Source: CAZLRH01 sp964562015
Lineage (GTDB): Bacteria > Verrucomicrobiota > Verrucomicrobiia > Opitutales > JABDGR01
Length of the DNA: 37,278 nucleotides
Reading direction: 5' to 3'
Assembly (NCBI GenBank): GCA_964562015.1
Contig: CAZLRH010000030.1
Coordinates: 1-37,278 of the forward strand
Shown here: piece after piece, positions 8,001 to 15,864 of the stretch
Position numbering within the stretch: the first letter of the stretch is position 1
How the letters are laid out: each line of letters begins with the position of its first letter
The notes under the pieces: model-generated
Databases searched by the model: none
The model's input: the letters and a program-made list of their open reading frames with translations, nothing else
Told to the model about the DNA's origin: nothing
Position numbers and translations under genes: made by a program

Positions 8001-10636
8001 TCGTGCCGGTGCAGGCCCGTCGTCGGTTCGTCGAGCAGGAGCAGCGACGGCCCCGTCTCGCCGGAAATTCCGCCCATGTAGCGCACGAGCTTGAGGCGCT
8101 GCGATTCGCCGCCGGAGAGCGTGTTGAGCGGCTGGCCGAGCGGCAGATAGCCGAGCCCGACGGCCACGAGCGTTTGCAACTGGGCGGCGATGCGCGGCTG
8201 CGCTTTAAAAACTCCGCACGCATCGCCGCAATCCAGCGCCAGCAATTCCGCGACGCTGAGCCCATTCCACGTGCACGCGAGCACCGCGGGTTTGAAGCGC
8301 TTGCCCTCGCATACGGGGCACGGCACGTACAAATCGCTCATGAACTGCATTTCGACGCGCTCGCTGCCGAGGCCCTCGCAATTCGGGCAGCGGCCCTCGC
8401 CGGTGTTGAACGAAAAATGCGACGCCGTAAACCCGGCGGCACGCGCGGCCTCGCCCGCGGCATAAAGCTGGCGGATGCCGTCCCACGCCCCGCTGTATAG
8501 GGCGGCGTTGCTGCGCGGCGTGCGGCTCACCGGCGATTGGTCCACCATCACCAAGTCCGCGAATTTCACGGGCAATTTCACCGACGCGATCGTGGCTGGC
8601 TCGCTCGCGGGCTGGCCGAGAAACGCACGCAAACCCTGATAAATCCCATGCTCGAGCAGCGTGCTTTTGCCTGAACCCGAAACCCCGCAAAAGCCGACAA
8701 ATCGTCCTAGCGGAATCGTCACATCCAGGTTGCGCAAGTTGTGCAAGGTGACCCCGTGCAACTCGAGCGATTTCGCACTTTGCACCGGCCGCCGTTTTTC
8801 AGGCGGCGGCAAAATTTTTCGGCCGCTTAAATATTGGCCGGTCAGGCTGTCCTTCGCCTTCACCATGCCCGCCGCCGGCCCGCTGTAAACAACGCGCCCG
8901 CCGCGGCGGCCGGGCTCCGGCCCGATTTCCACCAAATGATCGGCGGCGCGCATCACGGATTCGTCGTGCTCGACGACCACCACGGTGTTGCCCTGGTCGG
9001 CCAGCCGTCGCAAAATCCCGATGAGCCGGTGAATGTCGCGCGGATGCAGGCCAACGCTCGGCTCGTCGAGCACGAACAGCGTTTCCACCAGCGCGGAACC
9101 AAGGCACGTGGTGAGATTCACGCGCTCCGTCTCGCCGCCGGAGAGTGTGCGCGTGGGCCGGTCGAGCGTGAGATAACCGAGCCCGACTTCGCGCAAGTAG
9201 CGCAGCCGGGAGAGAATGCCTTCGATGGCCAAATCTTTTTGCTCGGTGCGCGCCCCGGCGCGTGTTTCACCGCCGCTTTTCTCCAGCAGCGCCAGCAATT
9301 CGTCGATGGGCGTCTGGTAAAGTTGCGGCAGCGTGCGGTCGCGCCATTTCCACCACAACGCCTCGGCCTGCAGGCGCGCGCCGCCGCAGTCGGGGCAGGT
9401 CGTGTACGTCCGGTATTTCGACAAAAACACGCGCACGTGCATTTTATACGTGTTGCTTTCGAGCCACTTGAAAAAACGCCGCACGCCGTACCACGCCTTG
9501 GGCCACTCGCGCCCGTTCTCACCGTAGCCCGGCTCGCCTTCCATCACGAAACGCCGGTGCTTCTCGGGCAATTCCTGCCACGGAATGTCCGACGGCACCT
9601 TGAATTTCGCGCACGCGCGCAGCATGTCGCGCTGGCTCTCGCTGTAAACTTCGCCTTGAAACGGCCGGATGACGCCGCCCGCAATCGTCAACGCCGGATT
9701 CGGTATCACCAGCCGCTCGTCAATTTCGATCACGCGTCCGAAACCACGGCACTTCGCGCAGGCGCCTAAGGGAGAATTAAAGGAAAATAATCCCGGCACG
9801 GCCGGACGAAAGCGCCGGCCCGTGTGCGGCGAATGCAAGCCCTCGGAAAAGCGCCCAAGTTCCGCGCCGTTTTCCTCGAGCAACCGCAGCGCGCCTTGCC
9901 CAAAATGCAACGCCGCACGGGCCGCCTCCAAAAAGCGCAGCGCGTTTTCCTCGGTGAGCGGCAGGCGGTCCTGCACGACCAGCAACGTCGTCGTCACCGG
10001 CAGCAGCGCCGCCTCCTTTTCCAAATCTTCGAGCTTCGTCAAATGCGGCGCGGTGCTAATGGAATCTTCTCCCTCGTCGACCGTTACGACGCGTGTGTAA
10101 CCCTGCGCCTTCAATGGGCCCAAAACTTCCGGCCACGCCAGTTGCGCCGGCTTTTTCACCGCGAAGGTCACGAGCGCGGCGCGGCCATCCGGCCACCGGG
10201 TCCGGGCCTTGCGCCAAATGGTGCGCGGGTTGTCATCTGCAATCACTTCGCCAGTGGCGGGATCGTGCAATTGCGCGACATGCGGCCACCACGCTTTAAA
10301 ATAATCGCACAACTCCGTCATCGTGCCGACGGTCGAGCGCGAAGTCTTGACAGTGTTCGTCTGCTCGATGGCGATGGAGGGCCGGATGTTTTCAATCGAG
10401 TCGACGCGCGGGCGGTCCAGCCGCTCGAGAAACTGGCGCGTGTACGGGCTGAAGGTCTCCACATACCGCCGCTGGCCCTCCGCGTGCAGCGTCTCAAACA
10501 CCAGCGACGACTTTCCCGCCCCGCTCAGCCCCGTGACCACGATCAACTTCCCCAGTGGCAAATCGAGGTCGAAGCCCTGCAAATTGTTCTGGCGCACGCC
10601 GCGCAGGCGGATGGTTTCGGGAGCAGGCATCGGCAT
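5003..10636 (-). CDS. uvrA: Double-length excinuclease ABC subunit UvrA (four ABC modules)
   Basis: DNA damage recognition ATPase of nucleotide excision repair; it loads UvrB at lesions. At 1877 aa it is twice the usual length (about 940) because two complete UvrA units are fused. There are four Walker A motifs (about residues 36, 650, 1014 and 1540) and four LSGGE signatures (about 495, 835, 1375 and 1747). Eight CxxC zinc-finger half-sites pair up at about 293/410, 745/770, 1260/1297 and 1660/1687. The second unit starts near residue 985 with ICITGAREHNLKNIS. Chlamydial UvrA has the same tandem build. Start: the ATG at 10636 (MPMPAPETIRLRG) fits the family N-terminus; a further 19 upstream codons are open but not conserved. 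It is transcribed divergently from the GH57 gene. Confidence 0.96.
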   Translation of the reverse strand: MPMPAPETIRLRGVRQNNLQGFDLDLPLGKLIVVTGLSGAGKSSLVFETLHAEGQRRYVETFSPYTRQFLERLDRPRVDSIENIRPSIAIEQTNTVKTSRSTVGTMTELCDYFKAWWPHVAQLHDPATGEVIADDNPRTIWRKARTRWPDGRAALVTFAVKKPAQLAWPEVLGPLKAQGYTRVVTVDEGEDSISTAPHLTKLEDLEKEAALLPVTTTLLVVQDRLPLTEENALRFLEAARAALHFGQGALRLLEENGAELGRFSEGLHSPHTGRRFRPAVPGLFSFNSPLGACAKCRGFGRVIEIDERLVIPNPALTIAGGVIRPFQGEVYSESQRDMLRACAKFKVPSDIPWQELPEKHRRFVMEGEPGYGENGREWPKAWYGVRRFFKWLESNTYKMHVRVFLSKYRTYTTCPDCGGARLQAEALWWKWRDRTLPQLYQTPIDELLALLEKSGGETRAGARTEQKDLAIEGILSRLRYLREVGLGYLTLDRPTRTLSGGETERVNLTTCLGSALVETLFVLDEPSVGLHPRDIHRLIGILRRLADQGNTVVVVEHDESVMRAADHLVEIGPEPGRRGGRVVYSGPAAGMVKAKDSLTGQYLSGRKILPPPEKRRPVQSAKSLELHGVTLHNLRNLDVTIPLGRFVGFCGVSGSGKSTLLEHGIYQGLRAFLGQPASEPATIASVKLPVKFADLVMVDQSPVSRTPRSNAALYSGAWDGIRQLYAAGEAARAAGFTASHFSFNTGEGRCPNCEGLGSERVEMQFMSDLYVPCPVCEGKRFKPAVLACTWNGLSVAELLALDCGDACGVFKAQPRIAAQLQTLVAVGLGYLPLGQPLNTLSGGESQRLKLVRYMGGISGETGPSLLLLDEPTTGLHRHDVGRLLEVLQRLVERGHSIIVVEHQPDVLAACDWLIELGPEAGARGGQIVAEGTPEKLARGKTASAPFLQRSLAENQKAGERPLVPEQTRAGRNAKQEAARAKKIPAGLCITGAREHNLKNISVTLPRREFTVVTGVSGSGKSSLAFDIVFAEGQRRFLESMSSYARQFVEQMPRPDVDLITGIPPTVAIEQRVTRGGRKSTVATVTEVAPYLRLLYARLGVQHSLKTGLPLIALNHAEIARRFRTELKRRGGAPHLYLFAPLVRGRKGHHQPLADWARNHGYKLLRCDGALTPVDKFQKLDRYREHDVEVAVADFGRKTETKPAAGALDAALKLGGGACFLLDPRQGNPEWFSTTRTDPATGEAYPELDPKHFSWNSPRGWCPRCRGHGRLFVELEDQEDPYAEAPSYAEAVEEVCPECGGARLNPVARAVKLAMRKGPAWSLPELLALAPVALLERLKQLQLDARGKLIAAEVIPQMAERLKFLDRVGLEYLTLDRSADTLSGGEAQRIRLAAQLGSNLAGVLYVLDEPSIGLHARDNRRLLDSLRALQQQGNSLLVVEHDEETLREADRLLDLGPGAGKEGGHLVAQGTAAEIMRHPNSLTGKFLREGIKHPRRGAWRDIPARTPEKNGAVPGWLIARVVALRNLKGDDAWIPLGRLVAVSGPSGAGKSTLVRDLLEPAAAYAAKNRIARLDGDVETARRLGLRGIQPGRAPWRVITGASAFRRVIEVSQDPIGQTPRSTPATYIGAFNIIREIFAQLPEARMRGHDAGWFSFNRAGGRCETCSGAGRIKLEMNFLPEAWLPCDDCNGDRYGPELRELRWNGKNLAEVLRMSFAEAAQFFSAHKVLKGMLQLMVETGLGYLTLGQSSPTLSGGEAQRLKLVSELALGLPGPREEDGPDPRSGRPSPRSLYIMEEPTIGLHQSDVVRLIDLLHRLVEQGHTVIVIEHHVDLIAEADWVLELGPDGGDAGGHIMYQGTVKGLAARRDCPTGPYLREKL

Positions 10637-10692
10637 CGGGTGGAACTGCACAAGGAATGCAAGATTCGCCAAACCGCAAGTCTTGTGCGACA

Positions 10693-10709
10693 TTGGCGTG
10701 AAATCTGCA
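10693..10709 (+). promoter_or_regulatory. Sigma-54-like -24/-12 element upstream of the GH57 gene
   Basis: TTGGCGTGAAATCTGCA has GG and GC at exact sigma-54 spacing and agrees with the YTGGCACGRNNNTTGCW consensus at all but three fixed positions. The predicted start is about 95 nt ahead of the ATG at 10814. No enhancer-binding activator site is identified, so a chance match is possible. Confidence 0.35.
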
Positions 10710-10813
10710 CGCTGCGGCGATGACTTTGCCCGCTTCGCACGCTCCGCCTTTCGCCTTGTTCCTCCGCGCTTTTGCCTTCATCCCTCCTCTTTCCTCCTTT
10801 GCTCCCTCCTGCC

Positions 10814-12274
10814 ATGCCCGAAATTCCCGAATACGTTGACGGTCTCCTCAATCTCTCCGGCGCCGAGCCGCTCGTCGAGAAAACGCTTGCCGCCGCGGCC
10901 TCGCGCCCGGTCTTTCTGCCCGACAGCCGCATCGACTTCGGCAAAATCCGCGCCGCAGCCGCCATCGCGCTGCACATGCACCAGCCGCTCATCCCCGCCG
11001 GGGGCGGCGATTTGCGCACGGCCGCCATCATTTCGAATTTGAAGTACATGTGGGACAACCAGGGCATTGGCGACAACCACAACGCGCCGGTGTTCGCCTG
11101 GTGTTACAAGCGCATGGGCGAATTCATCCCGCAGCTCGTCGGCGAGGGCAAGGAACCGCGCGCCATGCTCGAGTATTCCGGCACGCTTTTTCACGGCCTC
11201 CGGCAGATGGGCGCGCATGACGTGCTCGATGCGCTCAAAAACATCACGGTGAATCCCGCCTACTCGCGCTGTGTCGAGTGGCTCGGCTGTCCGTGGGGCC
11301 ATGCAGTGGCGCCTTCCACGCCGCCGCAGGATTTTCGCCTGCATGTGCGGGCGTGGCAGCAGCACTTCGCGGCGCTGTTCGGTCTCGAAGCTTTGGCGCG
11401 CGTGCGCGGATTTTCGCCATCGGAGATGGCGCTGCCGAACCATCCCGATGTCGCCTATCAATATATCAAGACGTTGCGCGATTGCGGCTTCACCTGGGTC
11501 ATGGTGCAGGAACACACCGTCGAAAAACTCGACGGCTCCGGCCTCGAGCAGAAACATGTGCCGCACCGGCTGGTTGTGCGCGCCAGCACGGGCGAGGAGG
11601 CCAGCATCGTCGCACTGGTGAAAACGCAGGGCAGCGACACGAAGCTCGTGGCGCAGATGCAGCCGTACTACGAGGCCAAGAGTTTGTCGCGCTGGACGCT
11701 CGCCGGGAAAAGCATTCCCCCGCTGGTCACGCAGATCGCCGACGGCGAGAACGGAGGCGTCATGATGAACGAGTTTCCGCCGAAATTCCTCGAGTGCGTG
11801 CGCGAGTCCTCCCACGGCGACACGCCTCTGATGAACGGCACCGAGTACCTCGAGCATCTCTACGCGATGGGTTTTAAGGAGACGGACTTCCCCGCCATCC
11901 AGCCGCAATGGCAGAAACAAATCTGGTCGCGCATGAAACCGGGCGACGGCCCCGAGAAGCTCAAGCAAACCATCGAGGAATGCAAAAAGACCGACCACCG
12001 CTTCAACATGGAGGGCGGTTCCTGGACCAGCAACATCTCCTGGGTGCAGGGGTATGATAATCTGCTCGGGCCGATGGAGCGGGCCTCGTCGCTTTTCAAC
12101 CAAAAGGCGCTCGGGCCGAAAATCCCGCGCGATGAAGGCCGCTTCCGCAACGCGCTGTTTCATTTGCTCTGCTCGCAAACCAGTTGCTATCGCTATTGGG
12201 GCCAGGGCCAGTGGGTGGACTACGGCCGGGAGATCTGCCGCCGCTGCGAGGAAATATTGAAGAATGATTTTTGA
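10814..12274 (+). CDS. Glycoside hydrolase family 57-like protein
   Basis: 486 aa, probably cytosolic, with no signal peptide. HMHQP at about residues 54-58 matches the first conserved GH57 motif. GFSPSEMALP near residue 200 resembles the motif carrying the nucleophile glutamate. A C-terminal helical segment with LLCSQTSCYRYWGQG (about residues 450-465) corresponds to the last conserved motif. Family members act on alpha-glucans (amylases, branching enzymes, 4-alpha-glucanotransferases). The exact activity cannot be assigned. An in-frame start at 10772 would add 14 low-complexity residues from a pyrimidine-rich stretch, so I prefer the ATG at 10814. The gene stands alone, divergent from uvrA. 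Confidence 0.8.
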   Translation: MPEIPEYVDGLLNLSGAEPLVEKTLAAAASRPVFLPDSRIDFGKIRAAAAIALHMHQPLIPAGGGDLRTAAIISNLKYMWDNQGIGDNHNAPVFAWCYKRMGEFIPQLVGEGKEPRAMLEYSGTLFHGLRQMGAHDVLDALKNITVNPAYSRCVEWLGCPWGHAVAPSTPPQDFRLHVRAWQQHFAALFGLEALARVRGFSPSEMALPNHPDVAYQYIKTLRDCGFTWVMVQEHTVEKLDGSGLEQKHVPHRLVVRASTGEEASIVALVKTQGSDTKLVAQMQPYYEAKSLSRWTLAGKSIPPLVTQIADGENGGVMMNEFPPKFLECVRESSHGDTPLMNGTEYLEHLYAMGFKETDFPAIQPQWQKQIWSRMKPGDGPEKLKQTIEECKKTDHRFNMEGGSWTSNISWVQGYDNLLGPMERASSLFNQKALGPKIPRDEGRFRNALFHLLCSQTSCYRYWGQGQWVDYGREICRRCEEILKNDF

Positions 12275-12405
12275 ACCAACGGCCGAGGATGGCTCGGCTT
12301 GGAGGACGGACGGTCGCTGCGCCTGCACCGGGGATGGGGTGACGACTATAAAATTCGCCTCCTTTTCCCATTTATCATTGAGCGTTTATCCTTTAGTATT
12401 AGGAC

Positions 12406-12759
12406 ATGCCTCTTCCCACCCCCTCCATTCTCACGTCCACCACTTTTGAAATCGCCGGCTGCGCCATCGTGCGGCACGTCGGGCTCGTCCGCGGTATCGT
12501 CGTCCGCTCCCCCACCATCAGCCAGGGCATCCTAGGCGGACTCAAAAGCATTATTGGCGGCAATATCGAATCGTACACGGAAATGTGCGAGACGGCCCGC
12601 CAGCACGCGTTCGACCGGCTCCTCGTGCACGCGGTGGAAGTAGGCGCCAATGCCGTCGTCGGCATTCGCTACGAATCCTCCGAGGTCGGCAACCGCCAGT
12701 CCTCGGCGACGGAGGTGCTTTGTTACGGCACGGCCGTCATCGTTGAAGCCGCCCGCTAG
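12406..12759 (+). CDS. YbjQ family (UPF0145, heavy-metal-binding domain) protein
   Basis: 117 aa. The sequence runs TSTTFEIAGCAIVRHVGLVRGIVVRS, then GGNIESYTEMCETARQHAFDRL, then GANAVVGIRYESSEV and ATEVLCYGTAVIV. This is the complete UPF0145/YbjQ fold, which forms small oligomeric rings. The family has a proposed metal-binding role but no established reaction. The ATG at 12406 directly precedes the conserved region. It follows the GH57 gene after 131 bp. Confidence 0.92.
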   Translation: MPLPTPSILTSTTFEIAGCAIVRHVGLVRGIVVRSPTISQGILGGLKSIIGGNIESYTEMCETARQHAFDRLLVHAVEVGANAVVGIRYESSEVGNRQSSATEVLCYGTAVIVEAAR

Positions 12760-12789
12760 GAGATTCGTTGGCCATTTCGCGGGCTTGCG

Positions 12790-13335
12790 GTGCCGCCGGG
12801 CATCCACCATGCTGGAACCGTGATTTCGGAGCGCGACAGCATTGACCACGGGCACGCCGCAGCCAACCATCCGGCGGTGCAGTCGCCCCGTGCGCGCCTC
12901 TCCTGGCAAACGGAAAAAAATCAAAAGGCCCCGCCGACGTGGAAGGTGGGCCTGGTGGTCATTCTGGTGCTGGTCCTGCTCGTGGCGCTGGAGCATATTT
13001 CGAATGTGCGGGCGGAAGAGCGCTTTCAGCGCATTTGCGTCGGCATTCGGGAAAATATCATCACCTACGCCGACGCCGCGGCAAACTACATGGCGGTCAA
13101 TCACGCGCAGACTGTGACCGTGCCGCAGCTCATCGGCACCGGCCCCGGCCAGCTCAAAGTTGCGCCGGAAAATGAAATCAACGAGGATTACTCCAAGACC
13201 ACCTTTTCCGACAAGAAATCCACCGTCATGGTCCGCATCCCCATCGCCAAGGGCGACGCCAAGCTCCTTTATTTTAATATCCACTGGAAGGAGCGCGGCC
13301 AGCCGGGCTTTGTTTCCGACGCCGTCACGGATTGA
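12790..13335 (+). CDS. Unknown single-pass membrane protein
   Basis: Up to 181 aa from a GTG at 12790; another in-frame GTG at 12820 is equally possible. A hydrophilic N-terminal region of about 50 residues is followed by one transmembrane helix (VGLVVILVLVLLVAL, about residues 53-68). The soluble remainder of about 110 residues starts with a helix, HISNVRAEERFQRICVGIRENI, and ends in a charged, probably beta-rich segment. No family was recognised. Codon use is like that of the neighbours. It lies 30 bp after ybjQ and may be co-transcribed with it. Confidence 0.6.
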   Translation: MPPGIHHAGTVISERDSIDHGHAAANHPAVQSPRARLSWQTEKNQKAPPTWKVGLVVILVLVLLVALEHISNVRAEERFQRICVGIRENIITYADAAANYMAVNHAQTVTVPQLIGTGPGQLKVAPENEINEDYSKTTFSDKKSTVMVRIPIAKGDAKLLYFNIHWKERGQPGFVSDAVTD

Positions 13336-13475
13336 CCAGCGACTGACAAAATGGGCCGCCGCCCAAAGAAGCTTTCGATCGAATTAACAGAATTTACAAA
13401 ACGGAAAACTTCTTCCCGCAGCGTTCTGGGAAATTCTCTTACTTCCGTTAATCCTGTCCAAAATCCGTTTTCCGC
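13336..13475. repeat. Degenerate dispersed repeat (AACAGAATTTAC / CGGAAAAC type)
   Basis: Between convergent genes. It contains ATTAACAGAATTTACAAAACGGAAAAC near 13384 and TTAATCCTGTCCAAAATCCGTTTTCCG near 13449, whose ends (CGGAAAAC, GTTTTCCG) are inverted. The AACAGAATTT motif recurs near 685. It is probably decayed intergenic repeat DNA; an overlapping plus-strand frame here is not convincing as a gene. Confidence 0.35.
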
Positions 13476-13736
13476 TCAATTCCGACAGCATATCGGGTTC
13501 GCGCAAACATGGCTGCTCGGCGCGGGCATTTCGCAGGCGCCGCTGCCGCAGCCCATCTCCGCCGCTGGCGCACCCTTGGACATGATGCCATAGCCGCCCA
13601 AGATGACGCGCTTGACCGGCAAGCCCGTGTCCGGGTCATGCGTCAACGGGTCGTCGCGCATGCTCTGCTGGGTTTCAAACCGCCGCACTGGATCGCCCGT
13701 CTTTTGCGGGATGGTTTCGTAAACGTAGGTGGCCAT
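13476..13736 (-). CDS. FmdB-family-like small protein lacking the zinc ribbon cysteines
   Basis: 86 aa. The opening MATYVYETIP and the later QQSMRDDPLTH...PVKRVILGGYGIMSKG follow the FmdB putative regulatory protein pattern (MPTYEYRC..CG, QSMSD.PL..CP.CG, V.R.I.G..G). Both CxxC pairs of the usual zinc ribbon are absent and are replaced by a Thr-Gly-Asp-Pro segment and a DPDTG segment. Five cysteines instead cluster in the last 24 residues (CGSGAC, then three near the end). It is either a specialised derivative or a non-zinc variant. It is transcribed convergently with the membrane protein gene. Confidence 0.75.
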   Translation of the reverse strand: MATYVYETIPQKTGDPVRRFETQQSMRDDPLTHDPDTGLPVKRVILGGYGIMSKGAPAAEMGCGSGACEMPAPSSHVCANPICCRN

Positions 13737-13816
13737 GGATGAATAGGAGGGTAATATACTTCAAAAAGAAATTTTTTGCCGGCTAAAATTGCGGGGCCGC
13801 CAGCCGGCGTGAAAGC

Positions 13817-14236
13817 TTATTTCCGCTTTCTTTTCTTCGCCGAAGACGGCCGCACGCCGACGGCCAACCCATGGGCATAGTGCGGATATGCTGGATTTAC
13901 CATGACCTTGCGTTTGCGTGGCTCGATCACCAGATCCATATCTTCCATCGGAATTGCGCCCAGCAAAACCGTTTTGCCCTTCACAATGCCACCGACCATG
14001 CATTCGCGATTGTCAAAACGCACATGGATCGGCCCCACGTAGGGCTTCAGTTCCCCGCGGCCATTGGCCAATTCAACTTCCTTTTGACAAAGTTCCTTGA
14101 GTTGCAGTTCCTCGGCGACATGTTCCGGCACGCACAAAAATACCGCCCCGGAATCCGCCAGCGCCTGAACTTTCAGCCGTGACAGCGCGGGGAGTTTCGG
14201 GTTTTCGAGCGTGAGGGTGGCGGTGGCTAATCCCAT
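13817..14236 (-). CDS. Clan AA (retropepsin-like) aspartic protease domain protein
   Basis: 139 aa, single domain. The catalytic Asp-Ser-Gly is in QALADSGAVFLCVP at about residues 26-35. It is followed by the flap-region equivalent VELANGRGELKPYVGPIHVRF and the hydrophobic motif KGKTVLLGAIPMEDMDLVI (about residues 87-104), where family members have the ILGxxxL element. Such bacterial single-domain proteases would act as homodimers. The C-terminus is very basic (KKRKRK). Substrate unknown. It is a monocistronic minus-strand gene. Confidence 0.82.
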   Translation of the reverse strand: MGLATATLTLENPKLPALSRLKVQALADSGAVFLCVPEHVAEELQLKELCQKEVELANGRGELKPYVGPIHVRFDNRECMVGGIVKGKTVLLGAIPMEDMDLVIEPRKRKVMVNPAYPHYAHGLAVGVRPSSAKKRKRK

Positions 14237-14384
14237 GAATCCTTCAGTATGACAGTTCGGCCCGGTTTATCAAGGACGCATCGCGTAATCACCTTTGCCA
14301 CTGCCGCCCGCTTCTGCTCAAATCTCCTGCCGCATATTGAATTAGGCACTAAGTACTAGAACACTAAAGCACTTCGATTTTTCC

Positions 14385-15776
14385 ATGCCTTTCGGTGAAA
14401 CCATTGCCGCTCCGGCCACGCCGCCGGGCGAATCCGCGCTCGCCGTCGTGCGCGCGAGCGGCCCGCTCGTGCCGAAATTGGCCGCGGAAATCCTCGGACG
14501 AGCCGACGGGGAAGCTCCCCCACCCCGCCAGGCCATGCTGGGCGGCTATCGCGCGCTCGGAGGTGAAGTGCTCGACCAAATCGTGCTCACCTATTTTGCC
14601 GCGCCCGCCTCTTACACCGGCGAGGATTTGCTGGAAATTTCCTGTCATGGCAATGCCCTGCTGGTCCGGCGCATCCTCGATGATCTCCTGGCCCGCGGCT
14701 GCCGCCCTGCGGCGCCGGGCGAATTCACCCGCACCGCCTACCTCAACGGCAAGCTCGACCTCGCCCAAGCGGAGGCCGTCGCCGATATGATCCATGCGCG
14801 CTCCGAAGGCGCCTTGCGGGCGGCCCGCCGCCAACTTGATGGCGAACTCAGCCGCCGGGTCGCCGATTTTTCCGCAATCCTCTTACAAGTCCAAGCGGAG
14901 TTGGAGGCCTTTATCGACTTTCCCGAGGAGGATTTGCCAGCGGAAGACTCGGACGGCGCCCGCCTCCGCCTGACCCTGCTGGCCGGTGAACTGGAAGGCC
15001 TCCTGGCCACCAGCCGGTATGGCGACCTCTTGCGCGAGGGTGCAAGCGCCGTGATCATCGGTCCGCCCAACGCCGGCAAATCGAGTTTGCTCAATGCCCT
15101 GCTCGGCCGGCCCCGCGCGATTGTGAGTCCCGAGCCAGGCACCACCCGCGATTTTATTGAGGAGCGTTTTCTCGTCGGCCCCTACTCTATTCAGATTATC
15201 GATACCGCCGGTCTGCGCGCCGATGCCACCAATGCCATCGAACAAGAAGGCATTGCCCGCACCCATGAGAAGATGGCGACCGCGGATGTTTTGCTGGTAG
15301 TGATCGATAGCACCATCAGCCCGCCGACCTTAGATTCAAAATGGCTTCAGAGCGCTTCCGCCGCAACTACTCTTGTCATTGAGAATAAGACAGACTTGTC
15401 TGATTCCATAGACAGACAAGGTTTTCTACAAAATTGCACGCATATTCGGCTCTCACTCAAAACCGAGAAGGGCCTCGATCAGCTTTGTTTTGAATTAGTC
15501 CGAATCTTGGAACAACGCTATGCCGTCCGCAGCGAAGGACTCGTGCTGACCTCGGCCCGGCATACGGATGCGCTTCGTCGCGCTCGCACTGGCGTGCTGG
15601 CGGCGATGGAAAAGTTGGATGGGCCGCAATCCACCGAGCTTCTGGCCAGCGACCTGCGCCAGGCCCTTGAGGCTCTCGGCGAAATCCCGGGCGTCCATTC
15701 CGTGGACGGCTCCATCAGCCATGCCTACGAATCCATGCTCGATCAGCTTTTCGCGAAGTTCTGCATAGGTAAGTAG
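14385..15776 (+). CDS. mnmE: tRNA modification GTPase MnmE (TrmE)
   Basis: 463 aa, full length for the family. With MnmG it installs the 5-carboxymethylaminomethyl group on U34 of tRNAs. The N-terminal tetrahydrofolate-binding domain starts PFGETIAAPATPPGESALAVVRASG. The G domain has G1 GPPNAGKSS (about residue 225), the TTRD switch (about 252), DTAG (about 272) and NKTD (about 334). The C-terminus ends CIGK, the conserved CxGK with the catalytic cysteine. The mnmG ATG lies 88 bp downstream on the same strand, so the two are probably an operon. The ATG at 14385 is the only start that keeps the N-terminal motif. Confidence 0.98.
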   Translation: MPFGETIAAPATPPGESALAVVRASGPLVPKLAAEILGRADGEAPPPRQAMLGGYRALGGEVLDQIVLTYFAAPASYTGEDLLEISCHGNALLVRRILDDLLARGCRPAAPGEFTRTAYLNGKLDLAQAEAVADMIHARSEGALRAARRQLDGELSRRVADFSAILLQVQAELEAFIDFPEEDLPAEDSDGARLRLTLLAGELEGLLATSRYGDLLREGASAVIIGPPNAGKSSLLNALLGRPRAIVSPEPGTTRDFIEERFLVGPYSIQIIDTAGLRADATNAIEQEGIARTHEKMATADVLLVVIDSTISPPTLDSKWLQSASAATTLVIENKTDLSDSIDRQGFLQNCTHIRLSLKTEKGLDQLCFELVRILEQRYAVRSEGLVLTSARHTDALRRARTGVLAAMEKLDGPQSTELLASDLRQALEALGEIPGVHSVDGSISHAYESMLDQLFAKFCIGK

Positions 15777-15864
15777 AGAGGGCACGTCGGAGCCTCAAAT
15801 CGGCCTTCTTCGCCGGGGAAATCTGTGCTAATCTGCGTATTCTTTGGTTCTATTCTCCTCCACT

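Noticed and set aside
5072..8500. Several plus-strand frames of 200-430 codons opposite uvrA
   Set aside because: The UvrA frame has all motifs; the opposite frames are low-complexity shadows.
12275..12310. GCCGAG..CTCGGC hairpin after the GH57 gene as terminator
   Set aside because: Only a 6-bp stem and no following T-tract.
10778..12328. Minus-strand frame of 516 codons opposite the GH57 gene
   Set aside because: Covers the same bases as the clear GH57 homologue, has no domain, and is rich in Arg/His/Ala typical of complementary GC-rich frames.
13351..13593. Plus-strand 80-codon frame
   Set aside because: Begins in repeat-like DNA and overlaps the FmdB-like gene; no family resemblance.
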